NCBI RefSeq assembly: GCF_017741935.1
Contig: NZ_JAGHMH010000011.1
Location: 1-64,000, forward strand
From: Rhizobium sp. 16-449-1b
GTDB taxonomy: Bacteria; Pseudomonadota; Alphaproteobacteria; Rhizobiales; Rhizobiaceae
Reading direction: 5' to 3'
DNA: 64,000 nt
Under the pieces are notes generated by a model, which was given only the letters and a program-made list of their open reading frames with translations, searched no databases and had not been told where the DNA came from. The position numbers and the translations under genes are program-made. Below, piece after piece: positions 16,846 to 27,349 of the stretch (position 1 is the stretch's first letter; every line of letters starts with the position of its first letter).

Positions 16846-17913
16846 ATGAGCGCCAACCCTCCAGCGGCGACCCCGCCAGTGAATGCCGCTTTCGCGGAAC
16901 AAGCCGCCAAGGTCGGCATCCGCACGGGTCGCGTTCTTGGTCTTCTGGTTGCGGCTTTTGTTCTCGTTGCTGTCATCTGCGTTTCCCTGGCGGTCGGCGC
17001 GCGAAACATACCCGTTTCCGATGTCGTGTCGGTCTTCTTCTCGTCAGCGAACCAGATAGACAGCGAGACCATCTGGTCGCTGAGGCTTCCTCGCACCTTG
17101 CTCGGCGTGATGGCGGGTATAGCCTTTGCGCTGTCCGGCGCGCTCATGCAGGCGCTTACCCGCAATCCGCTGGCCGATCCCGGTATTCTGGGCATAAACG
17201 CCGGCGCGGCTTTCGCCATGGTTGTCGCCATCGGCCTTGTCGGGATTACCCATCCATTGTCACTGATCTGGTTTGCTTTCGCCGGCACCGGTCTTGCGGC
17301 CATCTCGGTCTATCTCGCCGCCATGGGAGGGCGCGCCGGCGCGACACCGTTGCGACTGACGCTGGCCGGCGTCGCTATCGGCTCTATTCTGCGCGGGCTC
17401 ACCTCCACGCTGATCTTTCTCGACCCAAATACGTTCGATCACATGCTGAACTGGGAGGTCGGCTCGCTGGCGATCGCCGGTTACGACAATCTGATCGTCA
17501 CGGCGCCGTTCGTCGTCATCGGGATCGTGCTTGCATTGGTATCGGCGCCTGTCCTCAACGTCGTCGCACTCGGTGACGATCAGGCCCGCTCGCTTGGTGC
17601 CGGTATCGGCAGAGCGCGCATGATGGTGGTTATAGCCGTCATGCTGCTGACGGGCGCGGCGACCGCCGCGGCCGGCCCGCTTGGCTTCATCGGTCTGATG
17701 GTGCCTTATGCCGCGCGCTGGATCGGCGGCACGGACCAGCGCTGGATCTTTGCCTATACGCTGCTGCTTGCTCCGATCGTGCTGCTCAGCGCCGACATTC
17801 TGGGTCGCTTGAGCATGCGGCCCGCCGAAATCCAGGTCGGTATCGTCACTGCCTTTGTCGGCGCACCGGTGCTCATCTGGCTGGTGCGATCAAGAAAGGT
17901 CAGCGCGCTGTGA
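16846..17913 (+). CDS. FecCD-family iron-siderophore ABC permease (first)
   Basis: A 355-residue integral membrane protein with about nine or ten hydrophobic helices and family landmarks RLPRTLLGVMAGIAFALSGALMQALTRNPLADPGILGINAGAAF near residues 80-125 and GPLGFIGLMVPYAARW in the second half, typical of FecCD/BtuC permeases. It forms the channel of an importer for a ferric siderophore (or haem/cobalamin) with the next gene. The N-terminus has a 30-residue polar extension before the first helix. The following permease starts inside the stop codon (GTGA), indicating an operon of permease, permease, ATPase, binding protein. Substrate cannot be decided; iron-siderophore is favoured by the binding protein class. 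Confidence 0.92.
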   Translation: MSANPPAATPPVNAAFAEQAAKVGIRTGRVLGLLVAAFVLVAVICVSLAVGARNIPVSDVVSVFFSSANQIDSETIWSLRLPRTLLGVMAGIAFALSGALMQALTRNPLADPGILGINAGAAFAMVVAIGLVGITHPLSLIWFAFAGTGLAAISVYLAAMGGRAGATPLRLTLAGVAIGSILRGLTSTLIFLDPNTFDHMLNWEVGSLAIAGYDNLIVTAPFVVIGIVLALVSAPVLNVVALGDDQARSLGAGIGRARMMVVIAVMLLTGAATAAAGPLGFIGLMVPYAARWIGGTDQRWIFAYTLLLAPIVLLSADILGRLSMRPAEIQVGIVTAFVGAPVLIWLVRSRKVSAL

Positions 17914-18962
17914 CCCTGCATCCCGCCACCCGTCGGCGTATCGTCGTTCGCGCGCTCGGCGACAGGCTCTCTCTGCCGATAGACAAGCGCCTTCTTCTGG
18001 CGTGCCTGGCGCTCCTGTTTCTCGGGGCGGCCGTCATGGTTGCGGCACTCGTCAGTGGCCAGATGCATGTGCCGGCGATCGAGGTGCTCAATGTGCTGAC
18101 AGGCGGCGGCGAGCGCCGCATGCGCATGGTCGTTCTGGACTGGCGCATGCCGCGTGCCGCGGGCGCTGCGATCCTTGGCGCGCTGCTGGGGCTGGGCGGC
18201 GCGGTGTTCCAGTCGATTACGCGCAATCCGCTTGGAAGCCCCGATATCGTCGGCTTCGATGCGGGCGCATACACCGGTGCGATCCTGGCGATCACCTTCG
18301 CCGGTGGCAGCTGGATTGCGCTGGCGGGTAGCGCTATTGCGGGCGGTCTCGCGACCGCGTTCGTCGTCTACCTCCTCACCTGGCATAAGGGCATCCAGGG
18401 TTTCCAGCTGATCGTCGTCGGCATTGGCGTGAGCGCGATGCTGACGTCGGCCAACCACTGGATCCTGCTCAAGTCCTCGCTGTCGACGGCCATGGCCGCC
18501 AGCACCTGGGGCATGGGCTCGCTTGCCAAGATCAGCGGTCAGCAGCTCTCGCTGGTCCTGTGGCTGGGCATTCCAGTGATCGTTCTCGCCCTCATGCTGG
18601 CGCGACCGCTAAAGCTCATGGAAATGGGCGATAGTCGCGCAAAGGCGCTTGGTGTTCCGGTGGAAGCCGCAAGGCTGGCGTTGATGGCGATTGCCATCGT
18701 TGCGACCGCGCTCGTAACCGCGATTGCCGGCCCCATTCCTTTCGTTGCGCTGGCCTCGCCGCCGATCGCTCATGCGATCACCCGCACGGCGGGCACCTCG
18801 CTTGCCGCATCCATGGCGACCGGCGCCTTGTTGTTGTCGGCCGCCGATTATGTCGCGCAGCATAGTTTCGCCCCTACCCAACTCCCCGTCGGTGTTGTCA
18901 CGCTGTGCATCGGGGGCACCTATTTTCTCTGGCTGATCATCAAGGAGGCACGTCGCGCGTGA
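17910..18962 (+). CDS. FecCD-family iron-siderophore ABC permease (second)
   Basis: A 350-residue polytopic membrane protein, partner of the preceding permease. The signature GGAVFQSITRNPLGSPDIVGFDAGAY and the later AGPIPFVALASPPIAHAI identify the same FecCD family. It starts with GTG at 17910, overlapping the upstream TGA, and ends in a TGA overlapped by the GTG of the ATPase gene, so translation of all three is coupled. The two different permeases imply a heterodimeric channel, as in FhuB-type split or FepDG systems. Nine to ten hydrophobic helices are visible. Confidence 0.92.
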   Translation: MTLHPATRRRIVVRALGDRLSLPIDKRLLLACLALLFLGAAVMVAALVSGQMHVPAIEVLNVLTGGGERRMRMVVLDWRMPRAAGAAILGALLGLGGAVFQSITRNPLGSPDIVGFDAGAYTGAILAITFAGGSWIALAGSAIAGGLATAFVVYLLTWHKGIQGFQLIVVGIGVSAMLTSANHWILLKSSLSTAMAASTWGMGSLAKISGQQLSLVLWLGIPVIVLALMLARPLKLMEMGDSRAKALGVPVEAARLALMAIAIVATALVTAIAGPIPFVALASPPIAHAITRTAGTSLAASMATGALLLSAADYVAQHSFAPTQLPVGVVTLCIGGTYFLWLIIKEARRA

Positions 18963-19783
18963 AGCCTCAAACCGCTCCCCGTCTCGAGGCGCAGGCCGTC
19001 GAACTCGCATACGGCAAGTCCGTGATCGCTCAAGGTCTGTCCGTTACGGTGCCATCAGGATCGTTCACCGCGATCGTCGGACCGAATGCCTGCGGCAAAT
19101 CCACCCTCTTGCAGGCCCTGTCGCGCCTGCTGATGCCTGGCCAGGGTGCCGTTCTGCTCGACGGCCGCGCCATCTCGAGCATCCCGGCCAAGGAATTTGC
19201 CCGCAGCGTCGGCCTCATGCCGCAGAGTTCGGTGGCGCCGGATGGCATCACCGTCACCGAACTTGTCGCCTGCGGCCGCTACCCTCACCAGAACCTGCTG
19301 CGGCAATGGAGCCGGGCCGACGAACAGGCGGTGTCAGCTGCGATCGAAGCCACCGGCATGAATGATCTCGCCGGTCGCCGCGTCAACGAATTGTCCGGCG
19401 GCCAGCGCCAGCGCGCATGGATCGCTATGGTGCTCGCACAGGAAACCCCGCTTCTCCTGCTCGACGAGCCGACCACCTTCCTCGATATCGCTCACCAGAT
19501 GGAGCTGATGCTTCTTCTTGAGCGTCTCAACCGCGAGCGCGGCTACACCATCGCCGCCGTGCTGCACGATCTCAACCAGGCCTGCCGTCATGCCACCCAC
19601 ATGATCGCCATGCGCGGCGGCCGCGCCATTGCCGAGGGCCGCCCAGGAGACATCGTGACCGAGACGCTGGTCCGCGAAGTATTCGGTCTCGACAGCGTCA
19701 TCATCAAGGATCCGGTTGTGGGAACTCCGCTGGTGGTGCCGCGCGGGCTGCATGACAATTCCGATATCACAAGGAAAGGATAA
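18959..19783 (+). CDS. Iron-siderophore ABC transporter ATPase
   Basis: A 274-residue FepC/FecE-type ATPase: Walker A GPNACGKST, Q-loop in LMPQSSVAPDGITVTELV, signature LSGGQRQRAWIAMVLAQ, Walker B LLLLDEPTTFLD and a switch His in AAVLHDLNQACRHA. The Walker A loop has Ala where Gly is usual (GPNGCGKS), which should still be functional. I place the start at GTG 18959, forming GTGA with the stop of the upstream permease; the longer frame from ATG 18905 would overlap that gene by 58 bases. The closing LVVPRGLHDNSD tail resembles other FepC proteins. It energises uptake by the two FecCD permeases. Confidence 0.93.
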   Translation: MKPQTAPRLEAQAVELAYGKSVIAQGLSVTVPSGSFTAIVGPNACGKSTLLQALSRLLMPGQGAVLLDGRAISSIPAKEFARSVGLMPQSSVAPDGITVTELVACGRYPHQNLLRQWSRADEQAVSAAIEATGMNDLAGRRVNELSGGQRQRAWIAMVLAQETPLLLLDEPTTFLDIAHQMELMLLLERLNRERGYTIAAVLHDLNQACRHATHMIAMRGGRAIAEGRPGDIVTETLVREVFGLDSVIIKDPVVGTPLVVPRGLHDNSDITRKG

Positions 19784-19787
19784 GACA

Positions 19788-20708
19788 TTGTCGCTGCGAC
19801 TGACACGACGTGAGATCATTGCAGCATCGCTGCTCTTGGCGGCCAGCTCCTTGCTGGCTGAGGAGGGGACGATCACCGTGGATGGAATGTTTGGTCCCGT
19901 GCAAGTGCCGAAGTCGCCGAAGCGCGTGGTCGTATCGGATGGTGACGACGTGCTGCAGCCGACCGTCGCGCTTGGAATTATTCCGGTCGGCGCATCCCGG
20001 CCGAACTTCACGGGCGGTTTCGCAAAGGGCGTCGCCGAGCGTCTGCCGGCTGATATCGGCTATATCGGATCGTCGGGGGAACCCAATTTCGAGACCGTGC
20101 TCACCCTCGAGCCCGATCTCATCCTGATGAGCAACGACGATATTCCCGATCTGCAGGGAATGTACGAGCGTTACACCCAGATCGCTCCCACCGTGCTCAT
20201 CGATGTGCAGCCCAAGGACTGGCGCAAGACGCTGACGACGATTGCGGGTGCCACGGGGCGTGAGGCGCAGGCGAGCGAGTTGCTGGCGAAATACGACGAG
20301 CGCGTCGGACAGGTTCGCGGCGCGATCAGCGGCAATATCGGAACGGCGACGATCGCCCGCGTTCGCACCAATCTCGTGCGCTACATGCTGCAGGACACCT
20401 CTTTCACCTGGAGCGTGCTGAAGGATGTCGGCTTCCGCGCCCCGCCGCAGCAGCAGATCACCAGCAATGACGGCTTCATCAACATCAGCCTCGAACGGCT
20501 TGACCTCCTGGAGGCCGATTTCATCCTGCTGCTGGAGGACGAGGGTGCCAAGGGGCCGGGCGCCATGAGCGAGAAACTCAAGGCGCTGCCGACCTTCGCC
20601 AACCTGAAGGGCGACAAGATGGAGCTCCCGTCCGCGGACTACCTGTTCGGCAACATCCTGACGGCCTTCAACATGCTTGACGTGCTGGAAGCCAAGTTCA
20701 AGGCATAG
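19788..20708 (+). CDS. Periplasmic iron-siderophore binding protein with Tat-like signal
   Basis: A 306-residue class III (FepB/FhuD-like) binding protein: GPVQVPKSPKRVVVSDGDDVLQP opens the N-terminal lobe, TLEPDLILMSNDDIPD marks the connecting region and the long backbone helix precedes a C-terminal lobe. The start is TTG 19788, chosen because AAGGAAAGGA lies seven bases upstream and because the resulting N-terminus LTRREIIAASLLLAASSL is a twin-arginine-like signal; the upstream ATGs lack a ribosome site and belong to the reading of the ATPase tail. It should deliver the ferric siderophore to the FecCD channel. A Tat signal would fit export of a folded protein, as known for some FhuD-like proteins. 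Confidence 0.88.
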   Translation: MSLRLTRREIIAASLLLAASSLLAEEGTITVDGMFGPVQVPKSPKRVVVSDGDDVLQPTVALGIIPVGASRPNFTGGFAKGVAERLPADIGYIGSSGEPNFETVLTLEPDLILMSNDDIPDLQGMYERYTQIAPTVLIDVQPKDWRKTLTTIAGATGREAQASELLAKYDERVGQVRGAISGNIGTATIARVRTNLVRYMLQDTSFTWSVLKDVGFRAPPQQQITSNDGFINISLERLDLLEADFILLLEDEGAKGPGAMSEKLKALPTFANLKGDKMELPSADYLFGNILTAFNMLDVLEAKFKA

Positions 20709-20761
20709 TCAGGCCCATGCCTGTGGCGATGGTGCAACTGCATCGCCACCGGGACGCTTTT

Positions 20762-21616
20762 TTAGCTCTTCCCCTTCCACGGCACCAGCACGGCTTCCAG
20801 GATGCGGATGGCGGCGCTGAAGGAGAAGGCGCAGGCGGCGATGATGCCGATACCGACGAAGACCACGTCGGTCGCCAGGAACTGCGACGCCGACATGATC
20901 ATGTAGCCGATCCCACGGGTCGAGGCGATCAGCTCGGCTGCGACCAGCGTGCCCCAGCCGATACCGAGCGCGATCCTGAGCCCCGTCAGGATCTCCGGCA
21001 GCGCCGAGGGCAGCACGATGCTGACGAGGATCTGAAAGGGACGGGCGCCAAGCGAGCGTGCGGCGTTGACGCGCTCGATCGGCAGCGAGCGGACGCCGGC
21101 CTGCGCCGAAAGGCAGATCGGCGCGAACATGGCGAGCACCAGGAGTGTCACCTTGGAGGTCTCGCCGATGCCGAGCCAGATGATCATCAGCGGCAGATAC
21201 GCAAGCGGCGGCAGCGGCCAGTAGAACTCGATGGGCATATCGAGCACGCCCTTGACCCAGCGGTTCAGCCCCATCAGCAGCCCGATCGGAATGCCGACGA
21301 CGGTAGCGATGGCGGCGGCGGTGACGATGCGGAACAGGCTCGCGGAAACGTGCTCATAGAGCGAGGCGCCGGCATAGCCGTCATTGTAGATCGCCCCGAC
21401 TTGCGTCCACACCTCCTGCGGCGTCGGCAGGAAGAGATGCGGCACCAGCGCCAGCTTGGCCGCCAGCCACCAGGCGGCGAGAAGCACGAGTGCTGTCGCG
21501 ATGCTGATCAGCACGGTCGGCTTCTCGCCGGCGCCGAAGCCTTTCATTTTCACGAGTTTCGGCTGTTCCGCAGGCGAGCCGATGACGACGCGGCCGGTTT
21601 CGGTGAAATCGCTCAT
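20762..21616 (-). CDS. tauC: Taurine/aliphatic sulfonate ABC permease
   Basis: A 284-residue permease of the TauC/SsuC group with six or so helices: an N-terminal helix after a 30-residue cytosolic tail, the EAA loop [34 protein letters not shown] in the middle, and a C-terminal [14 protein letters not shown]. It is the last gene of a leftward tauA-tauB-tauC operon; its ATG overlaps the TGA of the ATPase gene by four bases. In Rhizobiales, taurine is taken up as a carbon, nitrogen and sulfur source. Whether this transporter prefers taurine or another sulfonate is not certain, since tauD or tpa/xsc genes are not in the window. Confidence 0.85.
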   Translation of the reverse strand: MSDFTETGRVVIGSPAEQPKLVKMKGFGAGEKPTVLISIATALVLLAAWWLAAKLALVPHLFLPTPQEVWTQVGAIYNDGYAGASLYEHVSASLFRIVTAAAIATVVGIPIGLLMGLNRWVKGVLDMPIEFYWPLPPLAYLPLMIIWLGIGETSKVTLLVLAMFAPICLSAQAGVRSLPIERVNAARSLGARPFQILVSIVLPSALPEILTGLRIALGIGWGTLVAAELIASTRGIGYMIMSASQFLATDVVFVGIGIIAACAFSFSAAIRILEAVLVPWKGKS

Positions 21617-22404
21617 TCGGCGGCACTCCTCAGCTCTTCCGATCCATGTAGGATGTCGCGGATTTCCTCGCGCAGATTGGCGAATTCAGGCGATGTCTTC
21701 ACCGCCCTGGCGTCCCCAGTCTCGGCGAAGCGGTGGACGAAGTCGAGGTCGAAGCGGGCAACGATGCGGCCCGGACGCGGCGACATCACCACGACCTGCG
21801 TGCCGAGAAACAGCGCCTCCTCGATCGAGTGGGTGATGAAGAAGATGCGGGTATGCGTCTCCTTCCAGATCGAGACCAGCAGCTCCTGCATCTGTTCGCG
21901 GGTGAGGCTGTCGAGCGCGCCGAAGGGCTCGTCCATCAAAAGCACGGCGGGCTCGGTGGCGAGCGCCCTGGCGATGCCGACGCGCTGGCGCATCCCGCCG
22001 GAGAGCTCATAGGGGAAAGCGGCCGCGAAATCCTTGAGGCCGACCAAGTGCAGCAATCGCTCGGCGCGTTCGCGGCGCGCGCCTTTCGGCACGCCGGCGA
22101 ATTTGAGGCCGAGGGCGACATTGTCGATCACCGTCTTCCAGGGGAGCAGCGTGTCCTTCTGGAACACGACGCCGCGATCGGCACCCGGTGATGTAACGGG
22201 CCGCCCGTCCAGCGTGATCGCGCCTTCGGACAGCGGCAGGAAGCCGGCGATGGCATTGAGCAGGGTGGACTTGCCGCAGCCGGACGCGCCGAGCGCGACC
22301 ACGAAGCTGTTTTCGGGAATGGCGAGCGAGACGCGGTCGAGCGCATGGACCGTCCGGCCGTCTCGTGTCTGGAAATAGACGCTCGCGTGATCGACTTTGA
22401 GCAT
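21613..22404 (-). CDS. tauB: Taurine/aliphatic sulfonate ABC ATPase
   Basis: A 263-residue ATPase of the TauB/SsuB group. Seen motifs: Walker [10 protein letters not shown], the Q-loop [22 protein letters not shown], signature [15 protein letters not shown], Walker [13 protein letters not shown] and the switch His in [17 protein letters not shown] 22404 ([11 protein letters not shown]) is the start; the open frame extends upstream to 22617 with sequence that reads through the tauA-tauB spacer and has no family character. The order SBP, ATPase, permease on the minus strand is the standard tau arrangement. It is followed by the permease with an ATGA overlap. Confidence 0.9.
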   Translation of the reverse strand: MLKVDHASVYFQTRDGRTVHALDRVSLAIPENSFVVALGASGCGKSTLLNAIAGFLPLSEGAITLDGRPVTSPGADRGVVFQKDTLLPWKTVIDNVALGLKFAGVPKGARRERAERLLHLVGLKDFAAAFPYELSGGMRQRVGIARALATEPAVLLMDEPFGALDSLTREQMQELLVSIWKETHTRIFFITHSIEEALFLGTQVVVMSPRPGRIVARFDLDFVHRFAETGDARAVKTSPEFANLREEIRDILHGSEELRSAAE

Positions 22405-22469
22405 GTCAGGTCTCTTTGAAAATGAGGACGCTGGCGCGGTGTGGCGCCAGCGTTTCTGCCGGAAACGGC

Positions 22470-23483
22470 TTAGTTGCTCGGATTGGTCAGCGCATCCGCG
22501 GTCACGAAGGCGGCGTAGCTCGGCAGCACTTCGCTGACCTTGCCCTGCTCCTTCAGGAAGGTGGCGGTATCCTTGAGGATCTTGGCAGCACCAGCCTTTT
22601 CGCCGCCGCCGAGCCATGCTTCGGATGCCTGGACATCAGGCGTCAGAAGCGTCAGGTTCTTCAGCGCCGCCGCCTGCTGTTCGGGCGTGCCGCCGAGCGC
22701 CTTGGCAAGCAGCTTGGCGTTCTCGCTGTCGGCGTCCCAGGCCTTCTTGTCCTTGGCAAAGGAGGCGTAATAGGTGTTGATGACGCCTGCGAAGCCCTTC
22801 AGGAAAGCGGGGTTTTCATCGGCGAATTTCGAGGCCGCGACCCAGGCGGAGAAGGTCGGCGCGCCCTTGTCGGCGACGTCCTTGGAGGTGACCAGCACCT
22901 TGCCCTTCTTCTTCAGTTCGGTCAGCGCCGGATCCCAGACGAAGCCGCCATCGATATCGCCGCGATTGTAGCTGGCGACGATCTCCGGCTGCGGGATCGC
23001 GAAGACCTGCACGTCCTTTTCGCTGAGGCCGAGCGACTTGATCAGCGCCAGCAGCTGATAGTGGTCGGTGGAGACCGGGGCTGCCGCGAGCTTCTTGCCC
23101 TTCAGGTCATTGAGCGAGGAGATGCCCGAACCGTCGCGAACGACAAGCGCCTCGTCAATGCCCGAGATCGAGGACAGGTAGAAGGCCTTGACGGCGAGGC
23201 CGCGCGAGGTGGCGGCCGCGAACGGGCTGGAGCCGACATAGCCGACCTGCACGTCGCCCGAGGCGATCGCCGCGAAGATCTCGGCGCCGGAATTGAACTT
23301 GCGGAAGTCGATGTCATAGCCCGTCGCCTTGGCGAACTCGCCATTGGCGATGGCAACCGACGACGGCAGTGCATCCGTCTGGTAGGCAACGACAACCTTC
23401 TTGTCGGCTGCCTGCGCCAGCAGCGGCGCGGCCACGGCGGCCACTCCAAGTGTAAGTCCTGCGATAATGCCCTTGATATTCAT
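22470..23483 (-). CDS. tauA: Taurine ABC transporter substrate-binding protein
   Basis: A 337-residue periplasmic binding protein of the TauA/SsuA type with a Sec signal peptide ([20 protein letters not shown], cleaved near [11 protein letters not shown]) and the taurine-binding landmarks [30 protein letters not shown] and [16 protein letters not shown] use ATG 23483; the upstream frame to 23564 lacks a signal. It is the first gene of the leftward tau operon. A 178-bp AT-rich region separates it from hutD and carries short palindromes that may regulate it. Specificity for taurine is inferred from family resemblance and not proven. Confidence 0.87.
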   Translation of the reverse strand: MNIKGIIAGLTLGVAAVAAPLLAQAADKKVVVAYQTDALPSSVAIANGEFAKATGYDIDFRKFNSGAEIFAAIASGDVQVGYVGSSPFAAATSRGLAVKAFYLSSISGIDEALVVRDGSGISSLNDLKGKKLAAAPVSTDHYQLLALIKSLGLSEKDVQVFAIPQPEIVASYNRGDIDGGFVWDPALTELKKKGKVLVTSKDVADKGAPTFSAWVAASKFADENPAFLKGFAGVINTYYASFAKDKKAWDADSENAKLLAKALGGTPEQQAAALKNLTLLTPDVQASEAWLGGGEKAGAAKILKDTATFLKEQGKVSEVLPSYAAFVTADALTNPSN

Positions 23484-23577
23484 GTTTCGCCCCCGAATGC
23501 CGCGCTTGTGCGTCGGCTCAACTTGTTTCGACGGGAAAACACTACGGCGAGCCATGGGCGGCACACAGATAAAACTA

Positions 23578-23608
23578 TCTATTTTATAGAGTATGGCGAC
23601 AATATTGT
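23578..23608 (-). promoter_or_regulatory. Palindromes in the tauA promoter region
   Basis: TCTATTTTATAGA (23578-23590, five-base arms around TTT) and ACAATATTGT (23599-23608, perfect) lie about 100 bases upstream of tauA in an AT-rich stretch inside a GC-rich genome. They are good candidates for promoter/operator elements of the tau operon; no regulator gene is adjacent. Confidence 0.4.
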
Positions 23609-23660
23609 TTTGCGTCTGATTTGCCGGGCAGACGATTGCGGCTTGTCGGTGGTTGCCACG

Positions 23661-24245
23661 TCAGGCGGCATCCATGGTGATGAGGTAGCAGAGCGCCTGG
23701 CCATCCATCTCGAGCGACATGCCTGCCGCATCCTGCAACAACAACGTGTCGCCTTCGGCAAGCGACGCTTGGCCGTCCGTCCAGGTGAGATCGAGTGTGC
23801 CGCGATTGCAGAACACCAGCAGCGTGCCGGCCGCACCGCCGGATGTGACCTCGCCATCGACCACGACGCGCTCGACCCGGTGCCACAGCCCACCGCGACG
23901 CGTCATGACGTTAAGGTCGGTGATCGGCCCGGATTTGAGCGTCGCGGACACCGCAACGTCGGCGGGGAAGGCGAGGGGTGCGCTTTCCTGCGTCAACAGC
24001 AACGGCGCGCGGCCGTCGATCGCAAGCGACATCCCTTCGCCGTCAAGGATCGACAAGGTCCGGTCGATGCCGGGGAAGATCGAGAACGGCCCATCGGTTG
24101 CGACCGTCGCCATGCTGATCCGCCAATCGAACTCTGAAAGTGCGGCCCCCTCCGGCGAAACCGCAATCTCCACCGTCTCCCCGCCACCGTTCTTCCACGG
24201 CATGCGGCGGTAGCTGCTGGCGGTCAGGATTGTGGCGCGGGGCAT
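23661..24245 (-). CDS. hutD: HutD-family protein of histidine utilisation
   Basis: A 194-residue cupin-like protein of the HutD family, recognised from YRRMPWKNGGGETVEI, WRISMATVATDGPFSIFPGIDRTLSIL and the DTLLLQDAAGMSL segment near the C-terminus. HutD is found with hut genes and in Pseudomonas appears to bind formylglutamate or urocanate and tune the pathway; no catalytic activity is established. ATG 24245 is supported by GGAG seven bases upstream; the frame extends to 24287. It is cut off from the other hut genes by an inserted antitoxin-like gene on the opposite strand, so it needs its own promoter. Confidence 0.85.
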   Translation of the reverse strand: MPRATILTASSYRRMPWKNGGGETVEIAVSPEGAALSEFDWRISMATVATDGPFSIFPGIDRTLSILDGEGMSLAIDGRAPLLLTQESAPLAFPADVAVSATLKSGPITDLNVMTRRGGLWHRVERVVVDGEVTSGGAAGTLLVFCNRGTLDLTWTDGQASLAEGDTLLLQDAAGMSLEMDGQALCYLITMDAA

Positions 24246-24308
24246 GGTATCTCCGGAGGTTGCAAATGGGAGGGGAGTGGAAGACACTCAGGGCATTGGA
24301 GGCGAGTG

Positions 24309-24518
24309 ATGGATATCGTCAACATGGCAAAGGATGCCCCGATCAATCAACCGGAAACGGCGCCCAAGAAGCGCCGCATTGGTTTCATGGAAGGCATGAT
24401 CACCGTTCCCGACGACTTCGACACGATGATGGCCGAGGAAATCGAAGACATGTTCTATGGCGGCGACCTCTTTCCTCCTGAAGACCCAATCAAGCCGATC
24501 GTAACAGACAAGGAATGA
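24309..24518 (+). CDS. Orphan antitoxin-like small protein
   Basis: A 69-residue acidic protein. The segment KKRRIGFMEGMITVPDDFD then MMAEEIEDMFYGG resembles the C-terminal, toxin-binding tail of Phd/VapB-like antitoxins. No N-terminal DNA-binding part and no toxin gene accompany it: the next gene downstream is hutU on the other strand, after a terminator. It is therefore either an orphan or truncated antitoxin, or a small protein of other function. GGAGG near 24298 is the ribosome site for ATG 24309. It sits between hutD and hutU, apparently a later insertion. Confidence 0.55.
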   Translation: MDIVNMAKDAPINQPETAPKKRRIGFMEGMITVPDDFDTMMAEEIEDMFYGGDLFPPEDPIKPIVTDKE

Positions 24519-24571
24519 GCGGGGACGTTCGAGCGGACGCTGATTGCGACCTCTCGACCATCCTTCAATAT

Positions 24572-24599
24572 CCGGGCCTCATACCGTTCTGAGGCCCGG
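24572..24599. terminator. Bidirectional hairpin terminator after hutU and the antitoxin-like gene
   Basis: CCGGGCCTCA at 24572 and TGAGGCCCGG ending at 24599 form a perfect 10-bp stem with an 8-base loop between the convergent hutU and antitoxin-like genes. It has no strong T tract, but position and strength make it the likely terminator of both. Confidence 0.7.
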
Positions 24600-24611
24600 T
24601 GTCTCGCTCTA

Positions 24612-26300
<1,689 letters not shown>

Positions 26301-26343
26301 TGCGGTTCCCCTTATCCGGGTTGGATGGCTTGTTGTTTCAGGC

Positions 26344-27144
26344 TTATTTCTTCAGGTTCGGCGCGATCGCGGCGATGCGCTCGAGGATGTCTTTCAGATG
26401 GACGCGCAGGCGGTCGGCCTTGGCGGTGTCGTAGGCAAAGGGTGGCTTTTCGGTCCGAAGATGCGTGGATTGCGCCAGCTCCATCTGGATCGCATGCACG
26501 CCGGTCTCCGGCCGCCCGTAATGCCGCGTCGTCCAGCCGCCCTTGAAGCGACCGTTGAGGATGCTGTCGTAGCCGGTGGCAGACGCGGTCGCTGAGACAA
26601 CGGCCTGCTCGATGGCGCGGTCGCAGGTCTTGCCCAGATCGGTGCCGATATTGAAATCCGGCAGCTTGCCTTCGAAGAGGAAGGGGATGTGCGAGCGGAT
26701 CGAGTGGCAGTCGTAGAGGATCGCGACGCCGTGGATTGCCTTCACCCGCTCGATCTCGGCCGCAAGCGCCACGTGATAGGGCGCGTGGAAATCGCCCAGG
26801 CGCTCGGCGATATCTGCCTCGTTGGGTGCGGCGCCTTCCTTCCAGATCGACAGGCCGTCGAAGTCCGTCTCGGGCACAAGGCCGGTGGTGTTCTGGCCGG
26901 GATAGAGGCTGGTGCCGGATGGATCGCGGTTGGCGTCGATGACGTAGCGATGGAAGGTGGCGCGCACGGTGGTCACGCCATCAAGGAGGCCGTCATAGAG
27001 ATTGTGGATGTGCCAGTCGGTGTCGGCGAGCAGCTTGCCGTTGTCGTTCAGGCGGTCCCAGATGGCAGGCGGTACGTCGGTGCCGGTGTGCGGGAAGCCG
27101 AGGATGATGGGGGATGTGCCCTGGCGGGTTTCGTGGGTGGTCAT
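26344..27144 (-). CDS. hutG: N-formylglutamate deformylase
   Basis: A 266-residue hydrolase that splits N-formyl-L-glutamate into glutamate and formate, the last step of the five-enzyme hut pathway. The N-terminal [40 protein letters not shown] and [22 protein letters not shown] are characteristic of the family; the paired His and Asp/Glu residues in these segments are the likely metal ligands. The presence of hutF on the other side confirms that this is the deformylase version of the pathway. Start ATG 27144. A RIME-like repeat occupies the 200-bp spacer to hutH, which may uncouple transcription or attenuate it. Confidence 0.95.
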   Translation of the reverse strand: MTTHETRQGTSPIILGFPHTGTDVPPAIWDRLNDNGKLLADTDWHIHNLYDGLLDGVTTVRATFHRYVIDANRDPSGTSLYPGQNTTGLVPETDFDGLSIWKEGAAPNEADIAERLGDFHAPYHVALAAEIERVKAIHGVAILYDCHSIRSHIPFLFEGKLPDFNIGTDLGKTCDRAIEQAVVSATASATGYDSILNGRFKGGWTTRHYGRPETGVHAIQMELAQSTHLRTEKPPFAYDTAKADRLRVHLKDILERIAAIAPNLKK

Positions 27145-27174
27145 TGGTTGAGTGCTCCACGGGTTGCGGGTGGG

Positions 27175-27327
27175 TTACCCCCCTCTGTCCTGCCGGACAT
27201 CTCCCCCACAAGGGGGGAGATCGACTCGTTGTTATCGCCTTGCAGAACGGTTGACTTTGGAGCGAGCGGGAGCGCCCAGCCAATCTCCCCACCTGTGGGG
27301 GAGATGCCCGGCAGGGCAGAGGGGGGC
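27175..27327 (+). repeat. RIME-like palindromic intergenic repeat, copy A
   Basis: About 153 bp with two GC-rich palindromes facing each other: ACCCCCCTCTGTCCTGCC, then CATCTCCCCCACAAGGGGGG on the left and ATCTCCCCACCTGTGGGGGA, then GCCCGGCAGGGCAGAGGG on the right. It is the mirror arrangement of copy B (32478-32630), whose arms match this copy inverted. The pattern matches the short non-coding palindromic repeats (RIME class) found between genes in rhizobia. Here it sits between hutH and hutG. Confidence 0.75.
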
Positions 27328-27349
27328 GCCGCGAGTGCCGACATCACCA

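Noticed and set aside
18905..18958. N-terminal extension of the siderophore ATPase
   Set aside because: It lies within the preceding permease gene; GTG 18959 forms a normal GTGA overlap.
22416..24137. 573-codon open frame on the plus strand
   Set aside because: It is antisense to tauA, tauB spacer and hutD, which have strong family matches; its sequence is compositionally a shadow of GC-rich coding DNA.
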